The translations under genes and the position numbers were made by a program. 64,000 bases of DNA from Nocardia concava NBRC 100430 (GTDB lineage: Bacteria; Actinomycetota; Actinomycetes; Mycobacteriales; Mycobacteriaceae), in contig NZ_BAFX01000108.1 of NCBI RefSeq assembly GCF_000308815.1, positions 1 through 64,000 on the forward strand, read 5' to 3'. The notes under the pieces were generated by a model. The model did no database searches, was not told where the DNA came from, and saw nothing but the letters and a program-made list of their open reading frames with translations. Positions 15,972 to 24,016 of the stretch are shown here, in pieces; positions within the stretch are counted from its first letter, which is position 1; each line of letters opens with the position of its first letter.

Positions 15972-18900
15972 TCAGGCGTCGATCTCGAGGTCGGACGCGG
16001 GAACGGCCTGGCAGGTCAGCACCGCATCGTCGTCGAGGTGCTCGGTGTCCACGAAGTGGCCGACCTTGCCCTTGCCGACGGTGCACAGGCAGCTCTCGCA
16101 CTGGCCGACACGGCAGCCGCTCTGCATGGCCACGCCGGACTTCTCGGCGAATTCGAGCAGGGTGCCGTCGCGTTCGGTCCAGGTGAGCTCGCGGTCCGAG
16201 CGGGTGAAACGCACTGTGTAACTGGCGTTCTCGGGAATCGTGAGAGTGCGCTCCGGAGTCGCGAAACGCTCGGCGAAGATCTCCCAGCGCGGGACGCCGC
16301 GCTCGCGCAGTTCGGCGGTGACGGTAGTGAGCATGGCGGCGCGACCGCAGAGGTAGAAGCGGGCGCGGCGTGTGATCAAGGCGGGGTCGAGGTCGGCGAC
16401 CTTGACGTAGCCCGCCAGATCGAAGTCGACGCCGCGACGGTCCGCGGGCAGCGGCCTCGAATAGTGGGTGATCAGCCGCAGGCGCGGACCGAGGACGGCG
16501 GCCAATTCCGCCAGTCTCGCCCGGAACGGATGGTCGGCGGAATTCGGTACGCCGTAGTGCAATACGACCTCGGGGACGGTGCCACCGGTGGCGGCGAGGG
16601 TCTCCAGGTAGGACAGGAACGGTGTGATGCCGATGCCGCTCGCCATCATGACGACCGGGTAGTCGCAGTCGGTGGGAATGATGAAAGAGCCGTCGGGACA
16701 GCCGACTTCGACGCGGTCTCCGGTGTGGAGCCGGTCGTGGACGTAGCCGGAGAAGACGCCGTCGGTGACGCGGCGGATGGCGAGACCGTAGCTGTCACGA
16801 TCCGGTGCGCTGGCCGGGCCGGTCAGCGAATAGCTGCGGGAGACAATCGAATCCGCGTCGGCGTCGTTCGACTCCGCGGCGCGGACGGTCAGATGCTGGC
16901 CCGCACGGAAGTCGGGTAGGGGTGCGCCGTCGTCGGGTGTCAGACGCAGGGTGCGGACACCCGGGCTGGCCTCATCCACCTCGCTGACCGTGAAGATTCG
17001 CGAGCCCGCCCAAGGGTTTTCGACCGGGACCGGCGTGACCTCACAGGTGAACGACCGCAGCGGAACCGAGCCCGACAGCGGGTCGATGTTCTCGTCGTCG
17101 ATGAGCAGGTTGTAGTTGCTGCCGACCTTGTCGAGCGGGTCCGCGCCGGGCAGTCCCAGATCCGTATTCGATTGCCACCAACCGTATTCGGAGACCACCA
17201 CACCCGGATGCAGGGTCGCATCGATGCGGGCGCGCAGCCGCGCACTGCCGAGCCGGGTCGACAGGATCACCCACTGTCCGTCGGTGATGCCGCGCTCCGC
17301 GGCCGCCTCCGGGCTGAGATCCAGGCGCGGATCCGGAGACCGGCGGCGCAGGGAGTTGATCTGGCGGTGTTGGCTGTGGCAGAAGTACCCGTTCTTCGCG
17401 CAGGTGAGCACGAGCGGGAAGGCGGGCTCCGGGGCGAGGGGCGCGGTGTATTCGGGTACGGGCGAGTAGCCATGCGCGGCAAGGCGTTCGCTGTACAGCT
17501 CGATGCGGCGGGTGGGAGTGTTGAATCCGGCGGCCTCGTACTTGCGGTAATCGCGCGGCAACGGAATCCGGGTGCCGCCGGGCCGGGCGCGCAGCTCGGC
17601 GGCGGTCATGCCCAGGGGTGCGAGCTGATGGTCCCAGGCCGCTTCCAGATCGCCGCCGAAGAACTGTTCGCCCAGGCCCATGCGGGTCGCCAGGTCGAAG
17701 ACCACCTCGGTGTCCGAACGGGATTCGCCGACCGGCTCGACAATGCGCGAGCGCAGTTGCACGTGTTCCTGTGCGCGGTGGCTGGATTCGAATCCGATGC
17801 GCAGGGCCTCGTGTTCCCACGAGCTGTTCACCGGGAGCAGGTAGTCGGCGTAGCGGGCGGTGGGGTTCTCGAACAGATCGAGGTGTACCTGGAAGTCGAG
17901 GGCTTCGAGGGCCTGGCCGGTGCGGGCCGAATCAGGCTGGGACAGCAGCATATTGGCGCCGAATCCGACCAGGGCGCGAACCCTATAGGGCTCGGCTTCC
18001 AGCACGGCCCGGCACAGATCGCGGGCGGTCACCCAGCCTTGGGCGGGCGGGCCCAGCGGGCGTTCGGGCAGGCCCAGCGTCTTCGCACGCTGTTCCGGCG
18101 CAAGCTGATTCATTCGATCGGATACGGCATTGACCGGCGGCTTCGGCAGCACCACATTGCCGCCGGGTGCGTCGAACGAGCCGGTGAGCGCGAACAGCGT
18201 GGCGATGGCCCGGTCGGTCTGGGTCGCGTTGGCGTGCTGCCCGATTCCGGTCCAGCCGTAGTAGGACACCGATCCGGCCTGCGCGATCTCGTCGGCGAGC
18301 GCGGCGATGCGGTCCTGGTCGACCCAGGTTTCGCGGGCCACCCGCTCCAGCGGCCAGGCGCGGCAGGCGCGCGCGTAGTGGTCGAATGCCGTTGCGCAGG
18401 TGACGGTTCCGGTACGAGTGGCAATGCGATGGGTGCCGTCCAGGCCGAAACGTTCGGGTACGTCGGCGGCGGATCCGGTGTCGTACAGCGTGGGGCGGCC
18501 CTCATCGGCGTCCCAGGCGACGAATCCGGTGGTGTCCGGCCAGATGTCCTCGGCGCGCAGGAAATGCCCGGTGTCCTCCCGGACCAGCAGCGGCGCATTG
18601 GTCCAGGCCCGCACGAATCGCTCGTCATACCCGCGCATGTCGATGAGTCGACCGGCCAGCCCGAGTGCCAGCGCGGCATCGGTGCCCGGCCGCACCCGCA
18701 GCCAGTGCTCCGCGCCCAGCGCGGTGGTGGACCGCCGCGGATCGATCACCGCGAGCCGGGCCCCGCGTGCCCGGGCCTCGGCCAGTTCGGCCGACTGCGC
18801 GAGCCAGGTCTTGGCCGGATTGAAACCCCACATGACCGCCAGATCGGTGGCCTCGTAGTCGGGCACCGGCAGGCCGACGCCATAGGTGAAGGTGTGCGCG

Positions 18901-19337
18901 ACGTCCTTGTGCCAGTTGCAGATCTCGGTGCTGTAGATGGTGTTGGGGCTGCCGACAGCGTGGACGAAGCGCTCGATCCATTCCGTGCTGTCCGACAGCG
19001 AGGTGCCCGAGGGCGTCGAGAGGGCGAAGGCCACCGCCTCGGGGCCGGATTCGCGGGCGATGGTCGTCAAACGCGCGGCGATGTCGGCCAGCGCGGTATC
19101 CCAGCTGACGGGTTCCCAGCCGGGATCTGGATCGGTCTTGGGGCGGGTCCGCCGCAGTGGGGTGGTGAGCCGGCGGGTGCTGTGCACGATCTCGGGGGCG
19201 GATCGGCCCTTGGGACACAGGGCCTTGCCCGTCGGATGATCACCGTCGGGCCGGACGTCGGTCAGGCGGCCGTTCTCGACGGTGTAGATGGCTCCGCACC
19301 GCGACTTGCAGAGCGTGCAGTAACCAGCAATTTCCAC
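15972..19337 (-). CDS. Molybdopterin oxidoreductase fused to a flavin/NAD/2Fe-2S reductase
   Basis: 1121 residues. N-terminal [4Fe-4S] motif C7-x2-C10-x3-C14-x26-C41, then a DMSO-reductase-family bis-MGD domain to about residue 760; C140 in 'STEICNWHK' is a candidate Mo ligand. A ferredoxin-reductase part follows: FAD motif 'SRSYSLTGP' and NAD motif 'ASGIGITPFLSYL'. Last comes a plant-type [2Fe-2S] domain, C-x4-C-x2-C in 'SGCRVGQCESCLC' plus a distal cysteine in 'VLTCQAVP'. So NAD(P)H electrons could reach molybdenum within one chain. No signal peptide is seen, so it is probably cytoplasmic. Substrate unknown; adjacency to purine genes hints at a heterocycle or nitrate-type substrate. Confidence 0.85.
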   Translation of the reverse strand: MEIAGYCTLCKSRCGAIYTVENGRLTDVRPDGDHPTGKALCPKGRSAPEIVHSTRRLTTPLRRTRPKTDPDPGWEPVSWDTALADIAARLTTIARESGPEAVAFALSTPSGTSLSDSTEWIERFVHAVGSPNTIYSTEICNWHKDVAHTFTYGVGLPVPDYEATDLAVMWGFNPAKTWLAQSAELAEARARGARLAVIDPRRSTTALGAEHWLRVRPGTDAALALGLAGRLIDMRGYDERFVRAWTNAPLLVREDTGHFLRAEDIWPDTTGFVAWDADEGRPTLYDTGSAADVPERFGLDGTHRIATRTGTVTCATAFDHYARACRAWPLERVARETWVDQDRIAALADEIAQAGSVSYYGWTGIGQHANATQTDRAIATLFALTGSFDAPGGNVVLPKPPVNAVSDRMNQLAPEQRAKTLGLPERPLGPPAQGWVTARDLCRAVLEAEPYRVRALVGFGANMLLSQPDSARTGQALEALDFQVHLDLFENPTARYADYLLPVNSSWEHEALRIGFESSHRAQEHVQLRSRIVEPVGESRSDTEVVFDLATRMGLGEQFFGGDLEAAWDHQLAPLGMTAAELRARPGGTRIPLPRDYRKYEAAGFNTPTRRIELYSERLAAHGYSPVPEYTAPLAPEPAFPLVLTCAKNGYFCHSQHRQINSLRRRSPDPRLDLSPEAAAERGITDGQWVILSTRLGSARLRARIDATLHPGVVVSEYGWWQSNTDLGLPGADPLDKVGSNYNLLIDDENIDPLSGSVPLRSFTCEVTPVPVENPWAGSRIFTVSEVDEASPGVRTLRLTPDDGAPLPDFRAGQHLTVRAAESNDADADSIVSRSYSLTGPASAPDRDSYGLAIRRVTDGVFSGYVHDRLHTGDRVEVGCPDGSFIIPTDCDYPVVMMASGIGITPFLSYLETLAATGGTVPEVVLHYGVPNSADHPFRARLAELAAVLGPRLRLITHYSRPLPADRRGVDFDLAGYVKVADLDPALITRRARFYLCGRAAMLTTVTAELRERGVPRWEIFAERFATPERTLTIPENASYTVRFTRSDRELTWTERDGTLLEFAEKSGVAMQSGCRVGQCESCLCTVGKGKVGHFVDTEHLDDDAVLTCQAVPASDLEIDA

Positions 19338-19397
19338 GCATTCAGTCTAGGAGCGTCCCCGACCCCCGTGAACAGGACAAACGCCCTCGATTCCGCC

Positions 19398-19817
19398 CTA
19401 CGGTACGAAGAAGGTCGCGAGGCCGGGCGTGTAGGGCGCGCTCGGGGTGAGCATGACCGCGACCTGCCCGACACCCGTGTACAGCGTTGCGGCGGAAGGG
19501 ATTCCGTTCAAACCATTGGACAGCTGGGCGGAACCCGTCGCGCCCGTGGACAGGTTGATCCAGGTGACCGGGGTGGAGATCGAGCAACCCCAGCCCTGCG
19601 GCTGCGCGCCCGTGATCACGACGGTTCCGGACTGTTCGCCGACCACGGCCGCGCACCGCGCCGGGAAAGCGTCGAAGCTGCCGCCGGGAATCCCGTACGG
19701 CGCGGAGTTGATCTGGAAGGGAATGACCACGGGATCCGCGGCGGCGGTCCCGATCGTCGACAGCCCGCACACGGCGACGGTCCCGGCGACCACAGCAAAC
19801 TTCCGAGCGATAGTCAT
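19398..19817 (-). CDS. Small secreted protein, unknown function
   Basis: 139 residues with an N-terminal signal peptide 'MTIARKFAVVAGTVAVCGLSTIGTAAADP' and probable cleavage after A-A-A. The mature part is about 112 residues with two cysteines (in 'FPARCAAVV' and 'QGWGCSIS') that could form a disulfide. It is rich in small residues and beta-prone. Resembles the many short exported proteins of Nocardia and mycobacteria; no domain recognised. Confidence 0.75.
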   Translation of the reverse strand: MTIARKFAVVAGTVAVCGLSTIGTAAADPVVIPFQINSAPYGIPGGSFDAFPARCAAVVGEQSGTVVITGAQPQGWGCSISTPVTWINLSTGATGSAQLSNGLNGIPSAATLYTGVGQVAVMLTPSAPYTPGLATFFVP

Positions 19818-19882
19818 GGCCCGAACATATCCGAAGGGCGCGCCGCTTCGAATCCAGATGCGATAGGCATCGATGTTTCGGA

Positions 19883-20515
19883 ATGAGGTTCCCTATGGGC
19901 ACATACCGGCCCGTCCGTACGATTCGTCCCTTCCAGCGCCGGGCGGCCACCTTCGCCGCCGCCGCACTCCTCCCCCTCTCCCTCGCCTTACTCTCCGCCC
20001 CGCCCGCCCTCGCCGAGGATTTACCGGCCGCCACCCAGCCCGCCACCGAGATCCCCGATTCGTCGATCCGGATCGGGACCGTGCAGTTCGAGCAGCCGTT
20101 CTTCCTCACCGTGGAGCAGACGCAGCAGATCAACGCGGCGGCCGCGGGCACGGAATCCGCTCTCGCCCAGTCGCTTCAGGCCGCCGGGGTCGACAGCCTC
20201 CGCGCGACGCACATCGCCAAGACCATCCTCGGCGACGCGACCATCGGCGCGGCGGTCGGTGCGACGGCCGCCAGCCCGATCGCAAGTACGGGTGCGGTGA
20301 TCGGTGTGGTCGCGGGCCTGGTCGCCGGACTCCCGTTCGCGCCCATCGGCCTGGTCATCGTCCCGGTCGTCGGAGCGGCGCTCGGCTACGCCATGGTCGC
20401 GGCGCCTTTCGCCGCGCTCGGCGCGGGTGTGGGCGCGGCCGTCGGAGCCGCGGACGGGTTGGTCAACACGATGCCGGCGGCACAGCCCCAGCTGAATCCG
20501 GCACAGCCCAGCTGA
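19883..20515 (+). CDS. Secreted Ala/Gly-rich hydrophobic protein, unknown function
   Basis: 210 residues (ATG 19883; ATG 19895 is an alternative). A long signal peptide ends 'APPALAEDL'. A polar region to about 115 is followed by a strongly hydrophobic, Gly/Ala-rich stretch (about 118-195) with 'GAAVGATAASPIASTGAVIGVVAGLVAGLPFAPIGLVIVPVVGAALGY', suggesting membrane insertion or assembly after export. Such proteins are frequent in Nocardia. Function unknown. Divergent from the secreted protein at 19398-19817. Confidence 0.7.
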   Translation: MRFPMGTYRPVRTIRPFQRRAATFAAAALLPLSLALLSAPPALAEDLPAATQPATEIPDSSIRIGTVQFEQPFFLTVEQTQQINAAAAGTESALAQSLQAAGVDSLRATHIAKTILGDATIGAAVGATAASPIASTGAVIGVVAGLVAGLPFAPIGLVIVPVVGAALGYAMVAAPFAALGAGVGAAVGAADGLVNTMPAAQPQLNPAQPS

Positions 20516-20541
20516 CCGGCCGATCTCCCGGCCGCCTCGAC

Positions 20542-20623
20542 CGGCCGACCTGCGTCCTTCTCGATGAAGCGGTGATCAGCGGATACGCTGATCAGAACGC
20601 CCGGGTTTGACGCAGGTCGGCCG
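20542..20623. promoter_or_regulatory. Nested inverted repeats in the leader of the PadC-type gene
   Basis: Outer arms CGGCCGACCTGCGTC (20542-20556) and its exact complement (20609-20623) enclose an inner perfect repeat, TGATCAGCG (20573-20581) and CGCTGATCA (20586-20594). The outer right arm touches the ribosome-binding site GAGAGGAG at 20623-20630. This could be an operator (inner repeat) plus an RNA structure limiting translation, or the terminator of the preceding gene. Confidence 0.5.
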
Positions 20624-20636
20624 AGAGGAGTTTGCG

Positions 20637-21164
20637 ATGAGCGTCGAAGATGCCGCTTCCGCCCCCGCGATGGCGGGCGACCTGTCCGGCATCGTGGGCC
20701 GCCACCTCATCTACGCCTACGACAACGGCTGGAAATACGAACTCTACGTACGCAATTCCCAAACCGTCGCCTTCCGCTGCCTCCAGGGCCCCATGTTCGG
20801 CCGCTGGTCAACGGCCCAACCGGCCAAAATGATCCAACTCAGCGGCGACATGTACAAAATCGCCTGGGTCGAACCCACCGGCACCGTCACCGTCCTCATC
20901 GCCTGGCTTGGCGAACGCCGCATCCACACCACCATCTGCTACCCCCAGTGGATGCTCGACTTCCCCGAATCGACCCTCGGCCGCTACGAGGACAACCTCC
21001 CCGAAATCACCGCCGAACGCGACGCAGGCCCCACCTACCCCCAAGCCCTCGTAGCCTCCACCGGCCGAATCACCTTCCTGGAAGCCTGCTCCCCCGACGA
21101 CGACACCGTAATCAACTGTCCCCCCGCCAAACTCCCCCTCGACTACGCAAACCGCACCAACTGA
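20637..21164 (+). CDS. Phenolic acid decarboxylase (PadC type)
   Basis: 175 residues from ATG 20637 with GAGAGGAG upstream. The core 'IVGRHLIYAYDNGWKYELYVRNSQTVAFRCLQGPMFGRWSTAQPAKMIQLSGDMYKIAWVEPTGT' matches Bacillus PadC, including the two tyrosines (Y-x-Y), the arginine before 'GPMFGRW' and the glutamate of 'EPTGT' used in catalysis. The family decarboxylates ferulate and p-coumarate to vinyl phenols without a cofactor. The protein is slightly longer than bacterial PadC at its N terminus. No PadR-type regulator is adjacent; the leader repeats may control it. Confidence 0.82.
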   Translation: MSVEDAASAPAMAGDLSGIVGRHLIYAYDNGWKYELYVRNSQTVAFRCLQGPMFGRWSTAQPAKMIQLSGDMYKIAWVEPTGTVTVLIAWLGERRIHTTICYPQWMLDFPESTLGRYEDNLPEITAERDAGPTYPQALVASTGRITFLEACSPDDDTVINCPPAKLPLDYANRTN

Positions 21165-21194
21165 TCCGAGTCCCCGCACGGCTAGGCTTGGTCA

Positions 21195-21407
21195 ATGGCC
21201 GATGAACAAGCAGTCCCAGGCGAGCAGCTCGACGGCGACGCCACCGAGTCGCCACAGGACGCGACCAAACGAAAGTTCCGGGAAGCCCTCGAACGAAAGA
21301 ACGGCCACGCCTCAGCGGGCGGGTCCGCCCACAACTCCGGCAAGATCCACGGCACCCACTCCCAGGCAGGCGGCAAGCGCACCTTCCGCCGTCGGGCGGG
21401 CGGGTAA
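21195..21407 (+). CDS. DUF5302-type small basic protein
   Basis: 70 residues, 'MADEQAVPGEQLDGDATESPQDATKRKFREALERKNG...' ending 'GGKRTFRRRAGG'. An acidic N terminus, then a short helix 'TKRKFREALERK' and a Gly/Lys/Arg-rich tail are the hallmarks of the actinobacterial DUF5302 family. Its role is unknown. A strong terminator follows at once. Confidence 0.8.
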   Translation: MADEQAVPGEQLDGDATESPQDATKRKFREALERKNGHASAGGSAHNSGKIHGTHSQAGGKRTFRRRAGG

Positions 21408-21421
21408 ACAGCCTGATGCGA

Positions 21422-21453
21422 CGAAGGCCCGGTCCCCACGGACCGGGCCTTCG
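21422..21453. terminator. Hairpin terminator
   Basis: A perfect 14-bp stem, CGAAGGCCCGGTCC (21422-21435) and its complement (21440-21453), with loop CCAC. It separates the convergent DUF5302 gene and NmrA-like gene. Confidence 0.75.
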
Positions 21454-21492
21454 CTCACACCACGCCCCCGAGCCGGAACAGCCTGCCGTTCA

Positions 21493-22263
21493 TCACGATT
21501 CCGCCGGGTGATTCAGGTCCAGCCATTGGCGGTAGGTGGGGCCCGCGAGGATGGCGCCCGGACCGGGCAGCAGCCCGCCGTTCTCGAATACGTCGCGGTC
21601 GGGATTGCCCGGGTCGCTCACTTCTTCGATCCGTGCCGGTGCACCCAGGCGGTCCGCCAGCAGCCGCGCCATCTCGGCCAGGTTCTCCTCGCGCGGCCCC
21701 GCCACTTCGGGGAACGGTGCTCCGGAGATCTCCAGGTCCGCCGCGGTGGCGAAGTCGACCAGTGTCTCCGCGACCGATCGCGCCGCCACCAGCTGCGTGC
21801 GCATCCGCGGCACCGAGGCGGTATCGCCGCGGGTTCCCCACTGCACGAGTTGCCCGACGAACTCGGCGAATTGCGCGGACCGCACGATCTGGGCCGGGAT
21901 CGGGCCCGCCAGCACGGCTTGCTCGTGCACCAGCTTGGCCGCGTTGTATCCGGCGGTGGAGCCGTCGATCCCGATGATCGACACCACAACCAGCCGCCGC
22001 ACCCCGGCCTCCGCGCCGAAACGCTGCAGGTTGCGGGCGGCGGCGGTAAAGAACTCGGTCGCCGTCCGCTGTTCGGGCGACGGGGTGCTGGCCACGTCGA
22101 TGATCACCTCGACTCCGGTCAGGGCGGCGGCCAAGCCCGCGCCGGTGACGATGTCCACGCCGCCGGACCGCGCGATCGCGATCGCCTCGTGTCCCTGTTC
22201 CGCGAGCACCTCGACCACGTGACGACCCAGCCGCCCGGTCGCACCCGTTACCGCGATTTTCAT
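21493..22263 (-). CDS. NmrA/atypical SDR-type NAD(P)-binding protein
   Basis: 256 residues. It begins 'MKIAVTGATGRLGRHVVEVLAEQGHEAIAIARS', the GxxGxxG Rossmann start of extended/atypical SDRs, and continues 'GVEVIIDVASTPS' and 'VVVSIIGIDGSTAGYNAAKLVHEQAV', where Y-N-A-A-K keeps the YxxxK pair. It may be a reductase or a redox sensor. Divergent from the LysR-type gene with an approximately 110-bp gap, so it is the likely regulatory target of that protein. Confidence 0.85.
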   Translation of the reverse strand: MKIAVTGATGRLGRHVVEVLAEQGHEAIAIARSGGVDIVTGAGLAAALTGVEVIIDVASTPSPEQRTATEFFTAAARNLQRFGAEAGVRRLVVVSIIGIDGSTAGYNAAKLVHEQAVLAGPIPAQIVRSAQFAEFVGQLVQWGTRGDTASVPRMRTQLVAARSVAETLVDFATAADLEISGAPFPEVAGPREENLAEMARLLADRLGAPARIEEVSDPGNPDRDVFENGGLLPGPGAILAGPTYRQWLDLNHPAES

Positions 22264-22372
22264 TGTCCTCCTTCGAATGTCTATTTCACGAGGTAACTAC
22301 GGGATGCCGCGCGCAACAACGACGGATACATGAAGGATCATGAAGTCAGGCTCATCGATCGGAATGGACACC

Positions 22373-23269
22373 ATGGAACGGCATGAGATCGACGCGTTCC
22401 TGAGCGTCGCCGACGAACTGCACTTCGGCCGCGCGGCCGACCGGCTGCGGGTGTCGCCCAGCCGGGTCAGCCAGACCATTGCGCAGATCGAGCGCAGGGT
22501 GGGCGCGGCGCTGTTCGAAAGGACCAGCCGCCGAGTCGCTTTGACACCGATCGGGCGGCAGTTCCTCGCCGAGCTGCGACCGGCCCAGGATCAGGTGGAG
22601 CGGGCCATCCGGCGCGCCATCAACGCCGGTCGAGGCTTCGACGGCGGGCTGGAGGTCGGCTTCTACGGAGCCGCCGCGGGCAAGCTGATTCTCGATGTGG
22701 CCGAGGAGTTCCGGCGCGAGCACCCGGGTATCGAGGTGCGCATCAAGGAAATCCAGCTCGGTGAGGTGCTCGACGGCTGGCACCACGACGCCTGCGACAT
22801 GGTGCTGAGCTGCCGCCCGATCGCCGGACCCGACATCGCCACCGGCCCACCGCTGTTCCGCGAGGACCGCATGCTCGCGGTCTCGACCCGCCATCCACTG
22901 GCCGCCCGCCAGTCGATCTCCCTCGAAGACCTGACCGGACTCACCCTGATCCGAATGCCCGAGTCCGTCCCCTCGTCGATCCGCCACTACCTCGTCCCCG
23001 ACCGGACGCCGGGCGGCCGGCCGATCACACATGGCAAGACAGCCAACACCTTTCAAGAAATCCTCGCCCTGGTAGGCGCGAACGAGGGCGTCTTCATGGT
23101 CGGCAACCTGGTAACCGACTTCTATTCCCGCCCCGACGTCGTGTACCTCCCAATCACCGACGCCCCACCCGTGGAATGGGGTTTCGCCTGGAAACTCTCC
23201 CGCGAAACCGCCCGAATCCGAGCCTTCAACGAGAAAGCCATCGCCCTCTGCGCGGGTGCCCGTCCGTAG
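22373..23269 (+). CDS. LysR-family transcriptional regulator
   Basis: 298 residues if begun at ATG 22373 ('MERHEIDAFLSVADELHFGRAADRLRVSPSRVSQTIAQIERRVGAALFERTSRRVALTPIG'), the standard LysR N terminus. In-frame ATGs at 22340 and 22364 are possible, and no ribosome-binding site decides. The effector domain follows, with 'GGLEVGFYGAAAGKLILDVAEEFRREHPGIEVRIKEI' near residue 90. Placed divergently from the NmrA-like reductase, the usual LysR-target arrangement. Confidence 0.88.
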   Translation: MERHEIDAFLSVADELHFGRAADRLRVSPSRVSQTIAQIERRVGAALFERTSRRVALTPIGRQFLAELRPAQDQVERAIRRAINAGRGFDGGLEVGFYGAAAGKLILDVAEEFRREHPGIEVRIKEIQLGEVLDGWHHDACDMVLSCRPIAGPDIATGPPLFREDRMLAVSTRHPLAARQSISLEDLTGLTLIRMPESVPSSIRHYLVPDRTPGGRPITHGKTANTFQEILALVGANEGVFMVGNLVTDFYSRPDVVYLPITDAPPVEWGFAWKLSRETARIRAFNEKAIALCAGARP

Positions 23270-23392
23270 CGGCTCGCCTGGCAAATTGCTTTGCGGCGAC
23301 CCGCGCCGAATCTCCCTGGTTCGGGTGTGACCTATCTGTACTGTTTGCGCCGTGACCAAGGAGGCCATCCGTCTCGCCGTGCCGGTGATCGC

Positions 23393-24016
23393 GTGAGAGA
23401 CGCCGCAATTCGCGCACTCGACAGCATTCTCGAGGATGAATCCCCCGTCACGGCCCTGCTACACCCGCTGCAATTCATCTGCCTGCCGCTGGTGCGCGAG
23501 GGCGAATACGGCATGTGCCTGCATGTCTGGGATCCCGATTCGCAGCGAGAGCTTCCGTTCGCTCCCCTGACGACTTCGCGTGTCCACGCGCACAGTTGGG
23601 ACCTTGTCAGCCACGTTCTCTACGGCGAGGTACGCAACAACGTGTTCAGCGTCAGCGACACCGAGACGAATCCGGAGCACCGAATCGTCGAAATCCACAG
23701 TGACAGTGAACGTGGCATCGACGCGATACGACCGACTCCTCGATTGGTCTCGAGCGCTGTCATCCGGTCGGATCTCTATGGGGAAGGCGACAGCTACGAC
23801 CTCGGCGCGGGGATTTTTCACACCACCGAGGTCGAAGGCGCGGCGGCGACACTCGCTTTCGGGCGCGGCCGGGCCAAGGCAGTCGACCTGTCCCTCGCGA
23901 ATATCGGCATCTCACCGCACACCGTCCCCCGGCGGCGTTGCGATCAGGAGACGACGCGACGGCTGGTCCGACCCGTGCTCGATCGCCTGCGGGAGGCGGT
24001 GCCGTCTCATCGGTGA
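23393..24016 (+). CDS. Uncharacterised protein, possible cupin fold
   Basis: About 207 residues from GTG 23393; the start is uncertain because an in-frame GTG at 23327 is also possible. A stretch 'SRVHAHSWDLVSHVLYGEVRNNVFSV' has an H-x-H spacing and a following glycine like the first cupin motif, and 'AGIFHTTEVEGAAATLAFGRGR' could be the second. The match is weak. The gene ends inside the last codons of the convergent gene at 24007-25059 (10-bp overlap). Function unknown. Confidence 0.6.
   Translation: MRDAAIRALDSILEDESPVTALLHPLQFICLPLVREGEYGMCLHVWDPDSQRELPFAPLTTSRVHAHSWDLVSHVLYGEVRNNVFSVSDTETNPEHRIVEIHSDSERGIDAIRPTPRLVSSAVIRSDLYGEGDSYDLGAGIFHTTEVEGAAATLAFGRGRAKAVDLSLANIGISPHTVPRRRCDQETTRRLVRPVLDRLREAVPSHR

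Noticed and set aside
15972-19337. Xanthine dehydrogenase as identity of the molybdenum enzyme
   Set aside because: The [4Fe-4S] N terminus and bis-MGD-type fold belong to the DMSO-reductase family; xanthine dehydrogenases have a different cofactor type and domain order.
17172-19886. An open frame of about 900 codons on the plus strand
   Set aside because: Antisense to the molybdenum enzyme gene and with shadow-type composition; no motifs.
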